Source: Azolla caroliniana
Taxonomy: Eukaryota; Polypodiophyta
DNA length: 64,000 nt
Reading direction: 5' to 3'
NCBI GenBank assembly: GCA_043228905.1
Contig: JBHGNT010000003.1
Span: 23,188,001-23,252,000, forward strand
Shown here piece by piece: positions 30,431 through 42,493 of this stretch. The translations under genes and the position numbers were made by a program. The number at the start of each line of letters is the position of its first letter. The first letter of the stretch is position 1. The notes under the pieces were generated by a model. The model was not told the origin of the DNA, ran no database searches, and saw only the letters and a program-made list of their open reading frames with translations.

Positions 30431-33301
30431 GTATTAAATGGTTCCTCTATTAGAAAACTTAGAGCCATGTGTGGAAATTTCCTTCTTGCCTAGAGAAATT
30501 TGAATCATGCCCTTTATTCAATAACATAATATGCAACTTATTAAGTGTGGAACTTTCTGTGCATTGGTTGATTATGTATTGGTGTTAGGCTAGCCATATC
30601 TAAATTTCCACACGAGTCATCTTAATTTGGAGAAAGAAAAGAAAAAGTTATTCAATCCTAGGTAAATCAATTTAATGTGCATGTGTTACATGGTATTGTG
30701 TTTTCAACTTTAGGATTCACCAAAAGTAATTTTCTAAAGTCACATTTAGATTTCCACCAGTGGGTGATCATGAACCATTTCGAAAAGCCAAATTCTTGAA
30801 ATCATCAAATCTCTCGTTTGTGATGTTTGATTTTCACACAATGTTTTATATAATGTTGTTTTGTCTTGGAGAGAAATAGGGGATGTACATAAATACTTAA
30901 GAGGTGATATAGAGAACAAACAATAAAGGAACCATAAATTCAATGCAATCAATATTGTAGCGTGTTTTAGTGCAATTACAACATGAAGTCAAAACCACAT
31001 TGCTTGAGATCATTTAAAAATCCAGTCTTCTGTGGACACTCTATTTGTCTTCCCATATGTTGGTACCAAATACTTGGATGCGTGGATGATCTTGTTTTAT
31101 TATTCGAGAGACATTTTCATTAAGGGAATCTCGTATGCATTCTTAGCTTTTCTCTTTAGTAAATTAGTGCATATAGAGAGATTTAAACTTTAGTGCATAT
31201 GCATGTGCATTTGTATATAAAGCTATTTTCTTTGTCCTTCAATCAACTACAACACAAAGTGAGATATGAACTTGAGCACAGACTTAAGATTTCATATACA
31301 TTGTGCACAGACTTAAGATCTTTATATCACACACCGTGGAGAAGTAATTGATTCTTATTTGCTTCATCAAAACAAATGTATAAGTGGTTGCTCTTTGCCC
31401 TAATAATATTGAACTCCAGATATACAAAGCCTCCCACTGCTCATGATTCTAGTTGGGAGAGATTTTATGTCCTACAACAGGTATGCGTATTTTATTCCAT
31501 TTCTTCATTTGTCTCATAGTTAAAACTTTTTATTTGCATTTCAATAGAAATGCCAATTCGGAATATTTGCATCATGCACCATTTCTTAACATATTCACAA
31601 ATGTAAGAAAATTATTATTGATATATTCCCAAATGTAAGAAACCTAATTAAACACCCAAATTTCTCGTCTCTTTCTTCATCTCCTCTTTCAAAAGATTGC
31701 TTGTTGAAATCTAGATCATTGGACGAGAAGTTCTTGTCTAACAAATTTTCACCTTAGGTAGCTATTTCCAAATCAGCAAGCAATTTTTGTATTCTAAATT
31801 TTGTTATTGCTATCCAATTTAGCAATAACTTTTGTTGCTTCTTTGATAGTGTTAATTTTTCTTTTAAGATGTGTTGGAATGATACTATTATCTAGGGTTT
31901 CACGATAAAAGGTATTGTCTGATTTTAAGCATGTGTTTGCATGAAACACTATAATATGTTGAATGGTGATAGGTAAAGTCTTCCGGTCAATCAACTTCTA
32001 TGTCATCTGGAGCATCACATGCAAATGCATTGGCAAAACTATCTAATTCCATTATTTTAACCATGTTGCATATCATAAACTCTTTCATATAGTTTCTTGA
32101 AGGTTGCTATGTAGCTCATTCTTTAACTTGCTGATGTGAAATTCTCTCCTTGTTTCTAAGTGTGATGACACCCAACTTTTAATCATCTATTCTCTAACTT
32201 CTTTGTTGATGTCACAAAATGGAGAAAGGATATAAGCCCACCCTAGTTTTGTCCTTCAAATAACCCTATTGATCTTCTTAGTTTCTTTTGTGGGGATGTT
32301 CTTCATGGGTTTCTTTGTTGTCATTTTGTTGAGCATTGTTTCCTCTTTCTAAAAAGACTTTCACGAAACATCAAAACATGAAAAATAGCACAAGACACAA
32401 AACTCCCTTTTTAGTATACACAAAGCACAAAGACAACAAGATCATATAGGGAGAAACATATACATATAACAAATGTTCTCACAATCTCTCGCATACATAT
32501 ACACCAAAACACACACAACCAATATAAAATGGGACACATAAAGAGAAATAAATACAAATTCTACGATTGTAATCTCTATTTCTTTGTCTCAAGGCATAAA
32601 CATACATACAAATAATAGAAAAAACAGGAAAATATACATAAGGTTGCGTACAAAGAGATGAAACAATGACCAAGTTTAGCAACAACTGGGTTCAAATGTC
32701 TCTTGCAAAGCTAGTTGCAAACCATGGTAACTAGCAACAAAGAAACTTTTTAGTATGCTCATGCATGAGCAACACATGAATACAACATGTTTCCAACCAG
32801 AAATATGCACTGCATGAGTAGAGCATGTTTGCAAGAGAAATAATCAGGGCATAAGTTCAATATGTTTCTAATCAAAATGGGCAGAAGTAGGCCAAACCAA
32901 AACCTAGATCAAAGCATGTGGAAGACCAAAACGTACCAAGTCACATACAAGAACAAAACATAGCATGCAAAGCATGTGCAAGTATCAAATGTAATGGATC
33001 ATGTACAAAATAAAAACTTAGCAGATCATGTACAAGAACTAACATAGTGTAACATATACAAAATTTGAATATAGGAAAGTAGGTAACCAAGAACACAATG
33101 TAGCAGAGCATGTACAAATAAAAATATACTAGATCAAATACAAGAACATAATGTACTAGAGCACATACCAAAGCACATTGTAGAGCAAATAACAAAACTT
33201 TGAACCACATCACATGTGGCAAAGCACATTGTAGCAATGCACATGGAAGAAAAATGCAACAAGAGAAGAACTTGGGGCATCTTCATAAAAGAGGGGAACA
33301 A

Positions 33302-33304
<3 letters not shown>
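30431..33304. other. 2.9 kb AT-rich DNA, no gene seen
   Basis: No ORF with family resemblance. The part near 30,480-30,540 may be more decayed copia. 32,930-33,200 is a loose series of 'catgtacaagaac / gagcatgtacaa' repeats. 31,240-31,330 has a direct repeat 'gcacagacttaagat'. The rest has no structure I could name. Confidence 0.6.
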
Positions 33305-33337
<33 letters not shown>

Positions 33338-33459
33338 GATGCCCAGATGGATGGAGACCAGGTGGTCATGGGTTCAACCCCTACATTCCACAATGGCATC
33401 GCACAGTGGCATCTAGTGAAAGATATTATATATATATATATATATGCCGCCTTCCATCT
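33305..33459 (+). repeat. (GA)n run, possible second SINE head, (TA)n run
   Basis: A (GA)n tract (33,305-33,335) is followed by 'gatgcccagatggatggagacc', then GGTTCAACCCC at 33,371-33,381. The latter is one base from a Pol III B-box; the A-box match is weak. A (TA)n run lies at 33,428-33,448. This could be a decayed tRNA-derived SINE, but no poly(A) or target duplication was found. Confidence 0.3.
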
Positions 33460-33559
33460 CTCTGGTTCCACGTCAGCACACGGGCTTGACTGCTGAAGTA
33501 TCTGGAATCAGTGTGGACCTAGGTCTCTTCTCCGCATCCGTCTTTGTCTAGGCTCACTG

Positions 33560-34140
33560 GCCCTTGTTGCATCCTCCTCCGGCTAGGCTAACTCATCATT
33601 TTCTTGGATTGGTCTCGGCCGATTTCGTCTTCCTCACCCATTGTGGTTTCATCTTTGGCCGCCTCACCGGTCTCATCTTCCCTTTCACACACTTTGGCCT
33701 CAGGCCATGTCCTCTCACCACCACCTTCCTTCTCTACGGTCTTATGTTGCCACGTCGGCCGAACCGTTGAACTCTTCGGATTCGGTGTGGAGGTACCACT
33801 TCGTCCGCACTTCATTGCATCGTCGATTCTCGTTCTCCCGCCACCACCTTCCATATCTCTGATCTCACGTCGTCTCTCGAGCCCGATTGCCGAAGTCTCC
33901 GGATCCAGTGTGAGGAGACACCTAGGAACGTCCTTCGTTTCTCCGCCTCGATGCCACCTTCCCTCTCTCCAGTCTCACATTGCCACGTCGGCCGAACCGC
34001 CCAAGTCTCCAGAAACGGTATGGAGGGATCTCTCCGTCCGACCTCCAACTAGTCCTTGTCCTCATCATGGGCATTCCCTCGATCTATCTAGTGTCACGTC
34101 GGCTCTCGGGCCTGACTGCCGAAGTCTTTGAATATGGTGT
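33560..34140 (-). repeat. E2 internal tandem repeats
   Basis: At least three degenerate units on the minus strand with the core 'gccgacgtggcaa.gtgagac' followed by 'atggaaggtggcggg' (around 33,990, 33,880 and 33,750). Reversed, they match the units at 53,568-54,890 in GX. Open frames here (for example 33,604-34,131) are by-products of GC-rich repeats. Confidence 0.65.
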
Positions 34141-35017
34141 GGGGAATGATATCATGACTTCGCCCTCCGACGGCTCGTCCATGGCCACCGACTCCTCAAT
34201 GGTGTTGTCAGTAGCTATTTCTTCTTCGATCGCGCAAGCCTCGCCTGGGCTTCCTTCTCCAAAACTGTGCCCAAAACCATCAGTCTCTTTCCGAATCCGA
34301 CCTCTTCCTCGGTCAGTCTTCCTCCACAAGTCCAGAGGGCGTCTTGCTCCACACCCGCTCCCGTGGTACCGTGGTACCATCCTCTGGCCTCCACATCGTT
34401 TTCAAGAAAACACCTCGGTCTCCATCCTCCAACTCCTTCGTATCCTTCCTTTCGGCCTTAACTTTCAACTTCTAGCTCTCGTATGCGTGATTTACCAAGG
34501 CTTCTATGTCCAGCACCGACGAACCTTCCCGCTTTCAAGATTACTTGGTAAGGCCATTCGCACCATCGGCATCCTCGAGTATGACTCTGATGGCCTCCAT
34601 TCCCTTCGATTGGTCTCCTTCGGAAATCATGAAGGCCTCCTCCACCCCCACCAATGTTTGAGTCCGCCCCGACAGTATAGCAAACGATTCTCAACCACTA
34701 GGAACCACACGTATAGCGCTTTGGTGGGTGCTTGTCGATGACTTGTGCCAGCTCCATTCCTTCGATCCCTCATGCCCGTGCATCTTTTGTACCATTTGCC
34801 AAACACCCTAGCCTCATTGCTTCTTATACTTCCCCTTGATCGAACCCGGCATCGTAGGCTTTAAAATTTTTGGGACTCCGTCCCCGGTTAACTAGTTGAC
34901 TTCTTCGATCGCGCTCTCAACGGCTTCTGAGCTGTTTCTCGTCATCCCTTATCCACGCTTGTCCATCATCGCCTTCGACCTTGCCTTTACCACGAAGTCC
35001 TCTCCATCCACCTCCAT
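34141..35017 (-). pseudogene. E2 gag (degenerate)
   Basis: ATG at 35,017 on the minus strand opens MEVDGEDFVVKARSKAMM. After stops it reads EAVESAIEEVN, stop, LTGDGVPKILKAYDAGF and EAMRLGCL. This tracks GX gag (MEFEEDDFAQLFLEAVREF; QAVECMAERVCHFNGNKVPSYRQAYNEEM). Several stops make it dead. The 34.1-34.7 kb stretch holds no further recognisable domain. Confidence 0.5.
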
Positions 35018-35030
35018 CCTCCCTTTCCGC

Positions 35031-35050
35031 CTTTCACGTTGGGTTCACCA
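35031..35050 (-). other. E2 primer binding site region
   Basis: The complement reads TGGTGAACCCAACGTGAAAG, just inside the LTR. GX has TGGTGACCCGACGTGAAG at 52,026 and element E has TGGTGAACCCGACGTGAAG at 42,760, so the motif is conserved. The matching tRNA was not identified. Confidence 0.6.
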
Positions 35051-35054
35051 AAGA

Positions 35055-36156
35055 TGTCGCGGAAATCCACGTGCAGGTGTCAGATCAAGCGGGATCACCG
35101 GAATCACGGACAGGGGGGAGATGGATACCGGAATGCATTTTCCTCTAGGGCCGGTTACACCGGTTGTGGCCCCAACTGGGACGATCCTGGATGCGAGCCG
35201 GAAGAAACCGAACCGGATAGATATGGATGCATTCTAGAAGCAACCGGATTGAAGATAGGGAGAGCACACGCACACACGCTGGGTCTCACATGTACAAAGA
35301 AGGGAAGACCAGAAATCATGCGGCCCGACTGGGACCTGGTATATCCAAGACAACGAGTCTCTGGACTGAAAAGAGGAGACACGCTGCGACTAAGAACGAC
35401 TCAACACACACACACATCACAAGCACATCTGGACAGAACGAAAACCCAAAGACATCAACACAAACCTATGCACACCAAAGTTTTCTCATGTGTATTTATA
35501 AGGGAGACAAGATACAATGCCGATTTCAGGCCGGTCCAATACCAAACAGATACAACAACCGTCTACAAGCAAGCTCCAATCGGGGAGCACTCAGGCTCGC
35601 CTACTCAAGTGGAAGCCTTGCGCTGAAGACAGGCCTTCTTACCGAACCACACCAGTTGTTTGCTGCCAAGCCGCCAGTCAGGGAGCACTCGGGCTCGCCT
35701 ACGCGAGTGGGGTCTTGCACAGGAGACAGAACTACGAACGGAAACCCTCAGAGCACAAGAACTCAAAACCATGCAACCCTAACAGAAGGGAAACAATGCA
35801 CCCTAGTATATGAACTAACAAGACTCCACTCAAAAGAGAAACCCAACCCAACGACCACGATGAAGAAGACCCCAAATGAAACCCTAAAGTAGAAACCCTA
35901 AGGAAAATAGGAAGAAGAGAAAATTACCAAACCCTAGATCCAAGTGGTATACCCTCCTAACTCAAAATGGGCAACCCCTTCACAAAAGATCCCTCCCTCC
36001 TCTTATAGTCAAGGAGGGAAGGACGCTACAATGTGGGATTAATATCCCCTATTTTTTAAATACATTTCCTAATGTACATGTGCATATGTTGCACATCAGC
36101 GACTTTGCCCATTCGATCCAGTTTTCTCACAGTAGCCGGAAATCTTTACGACAACA
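35055..36156 (-). repeat. E2 5' LTR
   Basis: About 1.1 kb. On the minus strand it starts TGTTGTCGTAAAGATTTCCGG and ends TTTCCGCGACA. A TATAAGAG box (complement of about 36,002-36,009) sits in 'ccttgactataagaggaggga', as in the other gypsy LTRs. Repeats of 'gggagcactcaggctcgcctac' at 35,583 and 35,683 are internal. No gene. Confidence 0.65.
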
Positions 36157-37000
36157 GAAGATTTCCGCGGCCAGCACAACCACAAGAAAGCTTCAACTCC
36201 GCCAAGAGGTGAATAATATCCAACAAAGGGATATGTCGATCACAACCTACACCTTGAAGATCAAGGAGTTTTGTGACTCGCTTGGCTCAATAAGCATCAA
36301 TGTGGACGATGATGAGATGGTTCAAATATGCCTCAATGGCCTTGCACCACAGTTTGGCGTGATGAGGACCACCATACTAGCATGGGAGAATCATCCCTCT
36401 TTCTTCGATCTTCAATCCATGTTGTTGGTTGAAGCATAGTACGAACCATACGTACCATATGTGCATTCGCATTCGTGAATGTTTCAATCATTCGCGTAAG
36501 GAAAACACCCTCAAAGAATGATAAATACCATACTTTTGGATTAACTATTTATTATGAGGTAAATAAGCCAAAAAAATGGAAAAAAACAAAAAAATAACAT
36601 TTAAAAAATGGGAAAAAAACAAAACATAACTGTACAAGAATGTTTAAATAACATTCACATTCGGTTTCCAACATAGGAAAATAAATGTTATGCTAGACAA
36701 ACACGAATTTTACGTACTATGGGTTGAAGAAAACCATGTTCGAACAAGGAGCAATGCCTCGGAATGCCACATGCTCTACACGCATTTGAAGGGAGGAAGA
36801 GGATGTGGCCGAGCGAGAGGCCGATTCGGCCAAGGACGAGGCCCGAATTACGAAAACAACTCACAATTTCGGCGGCAATACGAAAGCCATCGAGGAACCT
36901 TCAGAAGAAGAGGGAGCTTCCATTCTGGTCCGAGCCAACAAACCTCAATCAAATGCATACATGGAAAAATCAGCCATCCCAAAGAAGAGTGCCGAAAGAA
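36157..37000 (+). pseudogene. copia S gag (split by a MITE)
   Basis: Reads ISAASTTTRKLQLRQE, IKEFCDSLGSISINVDDDEMVQI and FFDLQSMLLVE up to 36,434. After the MITE it continues ENHVRTRSNASE, GGRGCGRARGRFGQGRGP and a knuckle-like KCIHGKISHPKEECRKK at about 36,945-36,995, with the second Cys of CCHC lost. The frame is continuous if one copy of the 8-bp duplication is discounted. Confidence 0.8.
36435..36721. mobile_element. hAT-like MITE, 287 bp
   Basis: Terminal inverted repeats CATAGTACG...CGTACTATG and a perfect 8-bp target duplication GGTTGAAG (36,427-36,434 and 36,722-36,729). The interior is AT-rich with no ORF and has runs such as 'aaaaaatggaaaaaaac'. The 8-bp duplication fits the hAT superfamily. 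Removing it restores the gag frame, so it is a clean insertion younger than copia S. Confidence 0.88.
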
Positions 37001-37660
37001 GAAGCGTGAGTCGGCTTCCACAAGCCGACAACTCACCAATTACGCCACCAACTCCGACTATGACAATCGTGACGGAATGTTCGCGATGAGACATAGAGAA
37101 AATTCTATGGTGGCTTCAACTTCGAATGGTGCTGCTATTTCAGAAGATATATGGTTCATCGACTCCAGTGCCTCGAACCATATGATGCCTCATCAAGAAT
37201 GGTTCTGAGATCTTCGAGAGTTGGACCAACCTGGCTATGTTGAAACCGGAGACGACACTACTCATTTGATTCGGCACATTGGTAATGTTGTATTCGGCAA
37301 AGAAGGTAACCAAACTTATATTAAGAATGTCTTGCATGTACCAACCATTATGAAGAATTTGGTCTGCATTGGCCAAATTATTGAACAAGGGATGCAAGTT
37401 CAGTTTAATCAAGGCAGTTGCTTCATTGAGAAAGAGGGTTGATTCATCGCTCGCCTAACGAAGAGAGGACCGAATGTTCATTCTCGACTTGCACGAGATG
37501 AAATTGACCATGTTTTCAAAAGGCACCAAAGCCGACACAGACATAGAGTTGTGGCACAAGAGGATTGTCCACATCAACCTCCAAAAGCTCAAGGCAATGC
37601 AATCGAAAGGAGTCGTCCTTAGACTCTCCACTTTCAAAGAGAAAGAGATTGAAGGCATAT
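37000..37660 (+). pseudogene. copia S protease and GAG-pre-integrase
   Basis: Protease reads IWFIDSSASNHMMPHQEWF, in which the active-site Gly is Ser (DSS for DSG), then NVLHVPTIMKNLVCIGQII. GAG-pre-integrase reads GPNVHSRLARDE-like sequence and LWHKRIVHINLQKLKAMQSKG. Frameshifts lie near 37,208 and 37,445. Confidence 0.75.
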
Positions 37661-38300
37661 GCCTGCTAATTCGGCAAGCAACATCGACACCCGTTTCCGA
37701 AGGAGAGGAACGTGAGCAAAGTCATACTCGACGTAATTCATTCCGATGTATAGGGACCAGCTCAAACGGCTGCATTCGGCGGATGCCGATACTACGTGGG
37801 CTTCATCAACGACTTCTCCAGGCACATCTAGATCTACCCCATGCGGCAAAAGAACGAAGTGTTCGGACACCTCAAAAAAATTCAAGAGTGGAGTCGAGAA
37901 GGAAACAGGTCAACATGTACGATGGATTTGGTCTAATGGAGGAAAAGAGTACCTCTCCAACGAATTTTCAGCATTTCTTCGGAAAGCCGGACTTCGGCGA
38001 GAGTTTTCTTGTCTACATACGCCACAATATAATGGAGTAGCCAAACGAAAGAATCAGCACATCCTCGAAGTAACATGGGCCATGCTTCACGAGAAGCACA
38101 TGGCGAAGTCGTATTGGGCAGAAGCCGCCAACATAGCTGTCTACCTAATGAACCGGTGTACAACATTCGGCGTGCATGAGGTTAACCTACACGAGAAGTT
38201 TTCCAAAAAGATGCTTGATCTATCACATGTTTGAATATTCGGCCCCATTGCATATGTGCACATCCCTGATGAGAAGCGACAAAAGCTTGACTCGAAGTCG
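37660..38300 (+). pseudogene. copia S integrase
   Basis: Core pieces in two frames: WVGFINDFSRHIWIYPMR-like around 37,790-37,850, then VRWIWSNGGKEYLSNEF (second Asp is Asn), LHTPQYNGVAKRKNQHILE (Glu is Lys) and KSYWAEAANIAVYLMNRC. Two catalytic residues appear replaced, so it is inactive whatever the frame. Confidence 0.75.
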
Positions 38301-38849
38301 GAGAAATGTATCCTCATAGGATAGTCACTGGTCAAAAGGGGTACAAGTGTTATAACCCCTTGACTTGGAAGGTTCATGTGAGTCCAGATGTAGTCTTCGA
38401 CGAATCGACATCATGGTACGAACCCGAGCCGACTCCTCCCGAATCATTTCCAGTCAACTTGGAATCCGTTGAACAAGAAATAGAAGATGGAGATAGACTC
38501 GAACACATGTTTAAAGAATGTTCGATTACAACAAGGCTAAGTGGGCCTCAAGATCCCCCGAGTGACCAAAGCACATCTTGGCCTAGTCCGAAGATGGACA
38601 AAGGCAAGGCGAAGATGCCGGATTATGAAGACGATCAATTCGATGGAAACGAATCGACTCACTCCCTCGACAATGAGTTCGGTGGCTTCAATGTACTTAT
38701 CATGAGGACACCTGGCGTAAAGAAATCCATTGCCACGGCCAATGAAAAACAATGTCCCTCCACTTGTGAGAAGAATCTTGTTAGCCGATTTGGCTACAAC
38801 GATTATATGGCATATCACTATGCCTTTATGATAAAGGTGGTGACAGTTT

Positions 38850-39949
38850 GAGAACCGGAAAGTTTTTCGGAAGCAGCCAAGGATCCATGATGGGTCGAAG
38901 CAATGAACGAGGAGATGCAGGAACTATGCAAGAACGAGACATGGGATCTCGTCCCCAACTCACCGCAGAAGAAGGCAATCTCCTGCAGATGGATTTACAA
39001 AGTGAAGTATGATGTTGACGGCTCCGTAAACCGCTACAAAGCTTGACTTGTGGCGAATGGATACACACAAACACATGGAGTCGACTATGGAAAGACCTTT
39101 GCCTTGGTGGCAAAGATGAGGACTGTGCGGACCGTAATTGCACTTGTAGCGACGAAAGGGTGCCACCTCCACTATATGGACGTCAAGAACGCCTTTCATC
39201 AAGGTGAATTAGAAGAGGAGGTATACATGGTACAACCACCCGACTTCGAATCTAGCATTTATCCAAAAGTTGTCTACCAACTCAAGAAGCCTCTCTACAG
39301 CCTTAAGCAAGCACCACGTGCTTGGCGTTCGAAGATAACGCACTATCTTCATCAAATCGGCTTTCGAATGTCGAAATCTGACGACTCCCTCTATGTACGA
39401 AACGACTCTAGAAGCCTAATTTTCATCATCCTATACGTGGATGATCTGGTTATTGGAGGTGAGCATTTAGTTGACATCAACAAGGTGAAGTCCCTCCTCT
39501 CCAAAAAATTTGAGATAACGGATGTGAAGGAGCTCCATTACTTCATTGGCATTGACATAATTCAGACTCCGGCCGGCATTATGATCTCTCAACGGCACTA
39601 CATCCTCAACTTCTTATACAAGTTCAGGATGACTGAGTGCAAATTTGTGGCAACCCCTCTCGATGGAAACCTCAAAATGGATGTTGACTCCAACACAAAA
39701 GAGTGTAAGCCGACTCAATATCGACAACTGATTGGGAGCCTCATCTATCTCACGGTCACTCGACCTGACCTCAGCCTCCTTAGCCAATTCATGCAAACTC
39801 TGCAGGATATTCATTTCGATTGTGCTAAGCGAGTGTTACGATACGTGAGTGAAATGATGGACTATGGAATTCTCTACACATCGGCCACACCAATTCGACT
39901 CGAAGTCTACACAAATGCCGATTGGGCCGGCTATAGAGCTGATCGATGA
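38850..39949 (+). pseudogene. copia S reverse transcriptase
   Basis: Reads WVEAMNEEMQELCKNETWDLV, then a stop at 39,044-39,046 inside the 'YKARLVA' motif. A 299-residue open frame follows with YMDVKNAFHQGELEEEVYM (first Asp), FIILYVDDLVIGG (YVDD intact), MISQRHYILNFLYKFRM and RQLIGSLIYLTVTRPDL. The best preserved part of copia S. Confidence 0.85.
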
Positions 39950-40430
39950 TGGACCTCTGGATTTGTCTTCCCACTCGGCATGAGCAATATCGTGGAGTAG
40001 TAAGAAGCAGCCTACAGTCGCACTTTCGAGCATTGAGGCCGAATACAGGGGCGCAACCGTGGTTGTATGTGAAGTGCTATGGGTCAAGAGGATTTTGAAG
40101 GATCTTAGTGTTCCCATCAAGGATCCAACTCCCCTTTATTGCAACAACATGCATAGTATTTATTTGCCTCGGAACCTAGTGTTCCACGCACGCACAAAGC
40201 ATATCGAAGTGCACTATCACTTCATTCGAGAGCATGTACAAGCCAAACATGTCAACCTTCAACACATCAACACGAATCTTCATACAACCGACATCTTCAC
40301 CAAGGCCCTAGGAGCCGACAAGCTTTGGCAATTCATGTCAAACCTTGGATTGACAGTCCCTGACTTGCCAAGCTTGAGGGGGAGTACAAGAGAGAACCGG
40401 ACACCGTCTAAACCTGGTACCAACTAAAGC
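39950..40430 (+). pseudogene. copia S RNase H and polypurine tract
   Basis: Reads YTNADWAGYRADR, stop, then SRTFEH-type sequence, a frame from 40,059 with VVCEVLWVKRILKDL, HARTKHIEVHYHFIREHV and HTTDIFTKALGADKL, the usual copia tail. A G-rich tract GCTTGAGGGGGAGT lies at about 40,370-40,383. Confidence 0.8.
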
Positions 40431-40551
40431 GGACACCGGAGATTGTTTGAATCGGATATGAGCCAAAGCAAACACTGGAGATCCTCCTGATCGGATATCA
40501 GCCGAAGCGGACATCAACCGAAAGGAACTGACCCGAGTTGAGCTTGCGGGG
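40384..40551 (+). repeat. spacer with internal repeat between PPT and LTR of copia S
   Basis: Two to three copies of a roughly 60-bp unit 'gcggacaccggagatt.tttgaatcggatatgagccaaa'. It separates the usual PPT from the LTR start at 40,552. No gene. Confidence 0.45.
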
Positions 40552-40991
40552 TGTGTTGAGAATCAAGCTTAACCTAGTGCAACATGTGAACACACCGTTT
40601 GATAATCTATGATCACTCAAGGTCAAGAGTCACACCACTACTCTCTACACATTAACTATGTGTCATAGAATCATATTCTATGACACATAACTAATGTGTT
40701 CCATATTCCCCATGACTATGAGTCTTCGCATTCCCCAAGAGAGAGTAGTTGTTGTAGTGAGTTAATGAAGAGAGAGGGTGAGCTTATATAAATCAACCTC
40801 CTCCTACTTCCTATTGTGTTGGTTGTGACTCCTTGTAATGCTACATTTTTGCATCTCATATTCTCCTTGTGAATATACATCTTTTTCTTTTTGAGTATTT
40901 CAATTCTCTGGCTTATCTATCTTGTGTTTCTCTTTTCTCATCTCTTTTCTCTCACACATACACACATAACTCATATCTCTTCCGCTACACA
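40552..40991 (+). repeat. copia S 3' LTR
   Basis: TGTGTTGAGAATCAAGC...CCGCTACACA, about 440 bp, TATATAAAT at about 40,785. A near-perfect inverted repeat 'tatgtgtcatagaatcatattctatgacacata' lies at 40,656-40,688. The 3' boundary is inferred from the TGTGT/ACACA ends. Confidence 0.65.
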
Positions 40992-41364
40992 AGAATCATA
41001 TCAGATTCTTTACAAACCTTAAAACTAGGTCCCAAGAGTTAGTTTAACTGCCAACTAACTTAGGGTAACTGCCCTTTCCACTATTTACTGAAATAGCCTA
41101 AACCTAGTGTGTCCAATGGGAGAGTGTGAATATTGACCTGTATTCAACATTCCCCAGTAATGGGTGCATATTACAAAATCTGTAATGAAAGAGAATAAAC
41201 AAAGTTACAAATTTATACAAAGTTGTTAGACAAATCGACTTTGTTCGAATTGCAAAATTTGGGACCAGAAGGCCGGGTTGACTAGAGCAAGAGAAGATGA
41301 AACCTAATATTGAACTATCAATGTTGCGTGTCCGAAAATATCCTGAATCTTCGACTCAATTCGA
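40992..41364. other. gene-free stretch between copia S and copia F
   Basis: No coding sequence seen. In minus orientation it probably holds the 3' LTR of copia F (for example 'gtgttgaat', 'caacattcccc' near 41,146), but I could not fix LTR ends. Confidence 0.35.
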
Positions 41365-42493
41365 CTAATTTTCCATTACGCCCATTTCTTCCTCTAGGGA
41401 CCGGAATCGATCAGCCGAAAGACACTTGGTCATCCCATCTAAAATGATGCAGTCCTGAATGAAGTGATACCTCACATCTTTATGCTTCAAGGAATTGTGC
41501 TTGACCGGATTTCTTGATAGAGCGACAACACCCTGACTGTCACTATAGACAACTAGAGTCGAGTCGAAGTCGACTTGGGGAAACATGTGCACTAGCCGGC
41601 TGAGCCATAAGGCTTCTTTCCCCACATCAGACACAACTACATATTCGGCCTCGGTTGTTGATGTAGCAGTGCACTCTTGAAGTTTTGACTTCCATGAGAT
41701 TGCTGCATTTCCGAATTTAAAGCAATATTTGGTTGTCGATTTTTGACTATCCACACAGTCGACAAAGTCCAAGTCAGTATAATTGACTACGCCTGAAGAC
41801 TTTATCGTTCGGGCTAAATAGAATGCCATAGTCTTTTGTGCCCACCAAGTATCTGAACACATGCTTTACTATGTTCCAATGCAATAGTCCAGGATTGTGC
41901 ATAAATCGGCTGACGACTCCTATGACACGAGCAATGGTAGGCCGTGTCGCGACCATCACGTACATCAAGGAGCCGACTACCTGTGCATACGGTACCAACT
42001 TCATAGCTTGCCCCTTCGGATGGGAGGTTGGGCAGTCTCACTAAGACAACCTGCAACTAATTAGGAGCGGGGTCGAGGCAGATTTGGCCATTTGCATGTT
42101 GAAGCGTTCTAAAACATGCCCAATATAGCGGCTTGAGACAAAAACAATTGTTGTTGATTTCGAATCTGACTTATTTTCATCCCCAGAATGTGTCTTGAAG
42201 GACCGAGGTTCTTCATGGCAAACTTCAACCGCAGTTGCCGAAGAGTAGCATGTCGTCCACGTAAATGATGAGGAAGATGGGTGACCCATCTTGAGTTGTT
42301 TTGGTGAAGAGGCAATGGTCCTCATCGCTCTTGAAGAAACTGACGGATTGGATGATGTCGTCAAACTTCTTGTACCACTTTCGTGGTGCTTGCTTCAGGC
42401 CATATAGACCCTTGTTGACTCGGCAGACTAGATATTCCTGGTTGGATACCATGAACCCTTTCAACTGCTCCATATAAATTTCCTCCTCTAGGG
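41365..42493 (-). pseudogene. copia relic F: RT palm and RNase H
   Basis: On the minus strand it starts mid-gene at EEEIYMEQLKGFMV (42,493), continues LYGLKQAPRKWYKKFDD and IFLIIYVDDMLLFGNC (YVDD intact), then shifts frame. It reads YAQVVGSLMYVMVATRPTI and MHNPGLLHWNIVKHV, and after another shift RNase H: TATSTTEAEYVVVSD, YSDSQGVVALSRN, HKDVRYHFIQD. Stop at 41,365. Everything upstream of RT is missing at the border with element E's LTR. Confidence 0.85.

Larger units (their letters stand above)
33460..36156 (-). mobile_element. gag-only gypsy element E2 (5' part, minus strand)
   Basis: On the minus strand: 5' LTR (36,156-35,055), primer-site region, decayed gag from 35,017, and the tandem-repeat region down to about 33,460. 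No pol sequence. The same order and repeats occur in GX (51,210-62,925), so both belong to one non-autonomous family. Its 3' LTR is not in view. It is inserted in, or abuts, the gag of copia S at 36,157. Confidence 0.65.
36157..40991 (+). mobile_element. Ty1/copia element S, degenerate, 5' end missing
   Basis: Gag (cut at 36,157 by E2), protease, integrase, RT, RNase H, polypurine tract, a 170-bp spacer and a 3' LTR. Frameshifts throughout. It is close to copia R: both read RKLQLRQE and the same protease. A 287-bp MITE sits in its gag. Confidence 0.85.

Noticed and set aside
33604-34741. Open frames of 175 and 253 codons near 34 kb
   Set aside because: They run antisense to the degenerate E2 gag and repeat array, are Ser/Pro/Arg-rich as expected of GC-rich repeats, and do not agree between units.
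35227-35892. 221-codon frame near 35.5 kb
   Set aside because: It lies wholly inside the E2 LTR, on the strand opposite to the element, and matches nothing.
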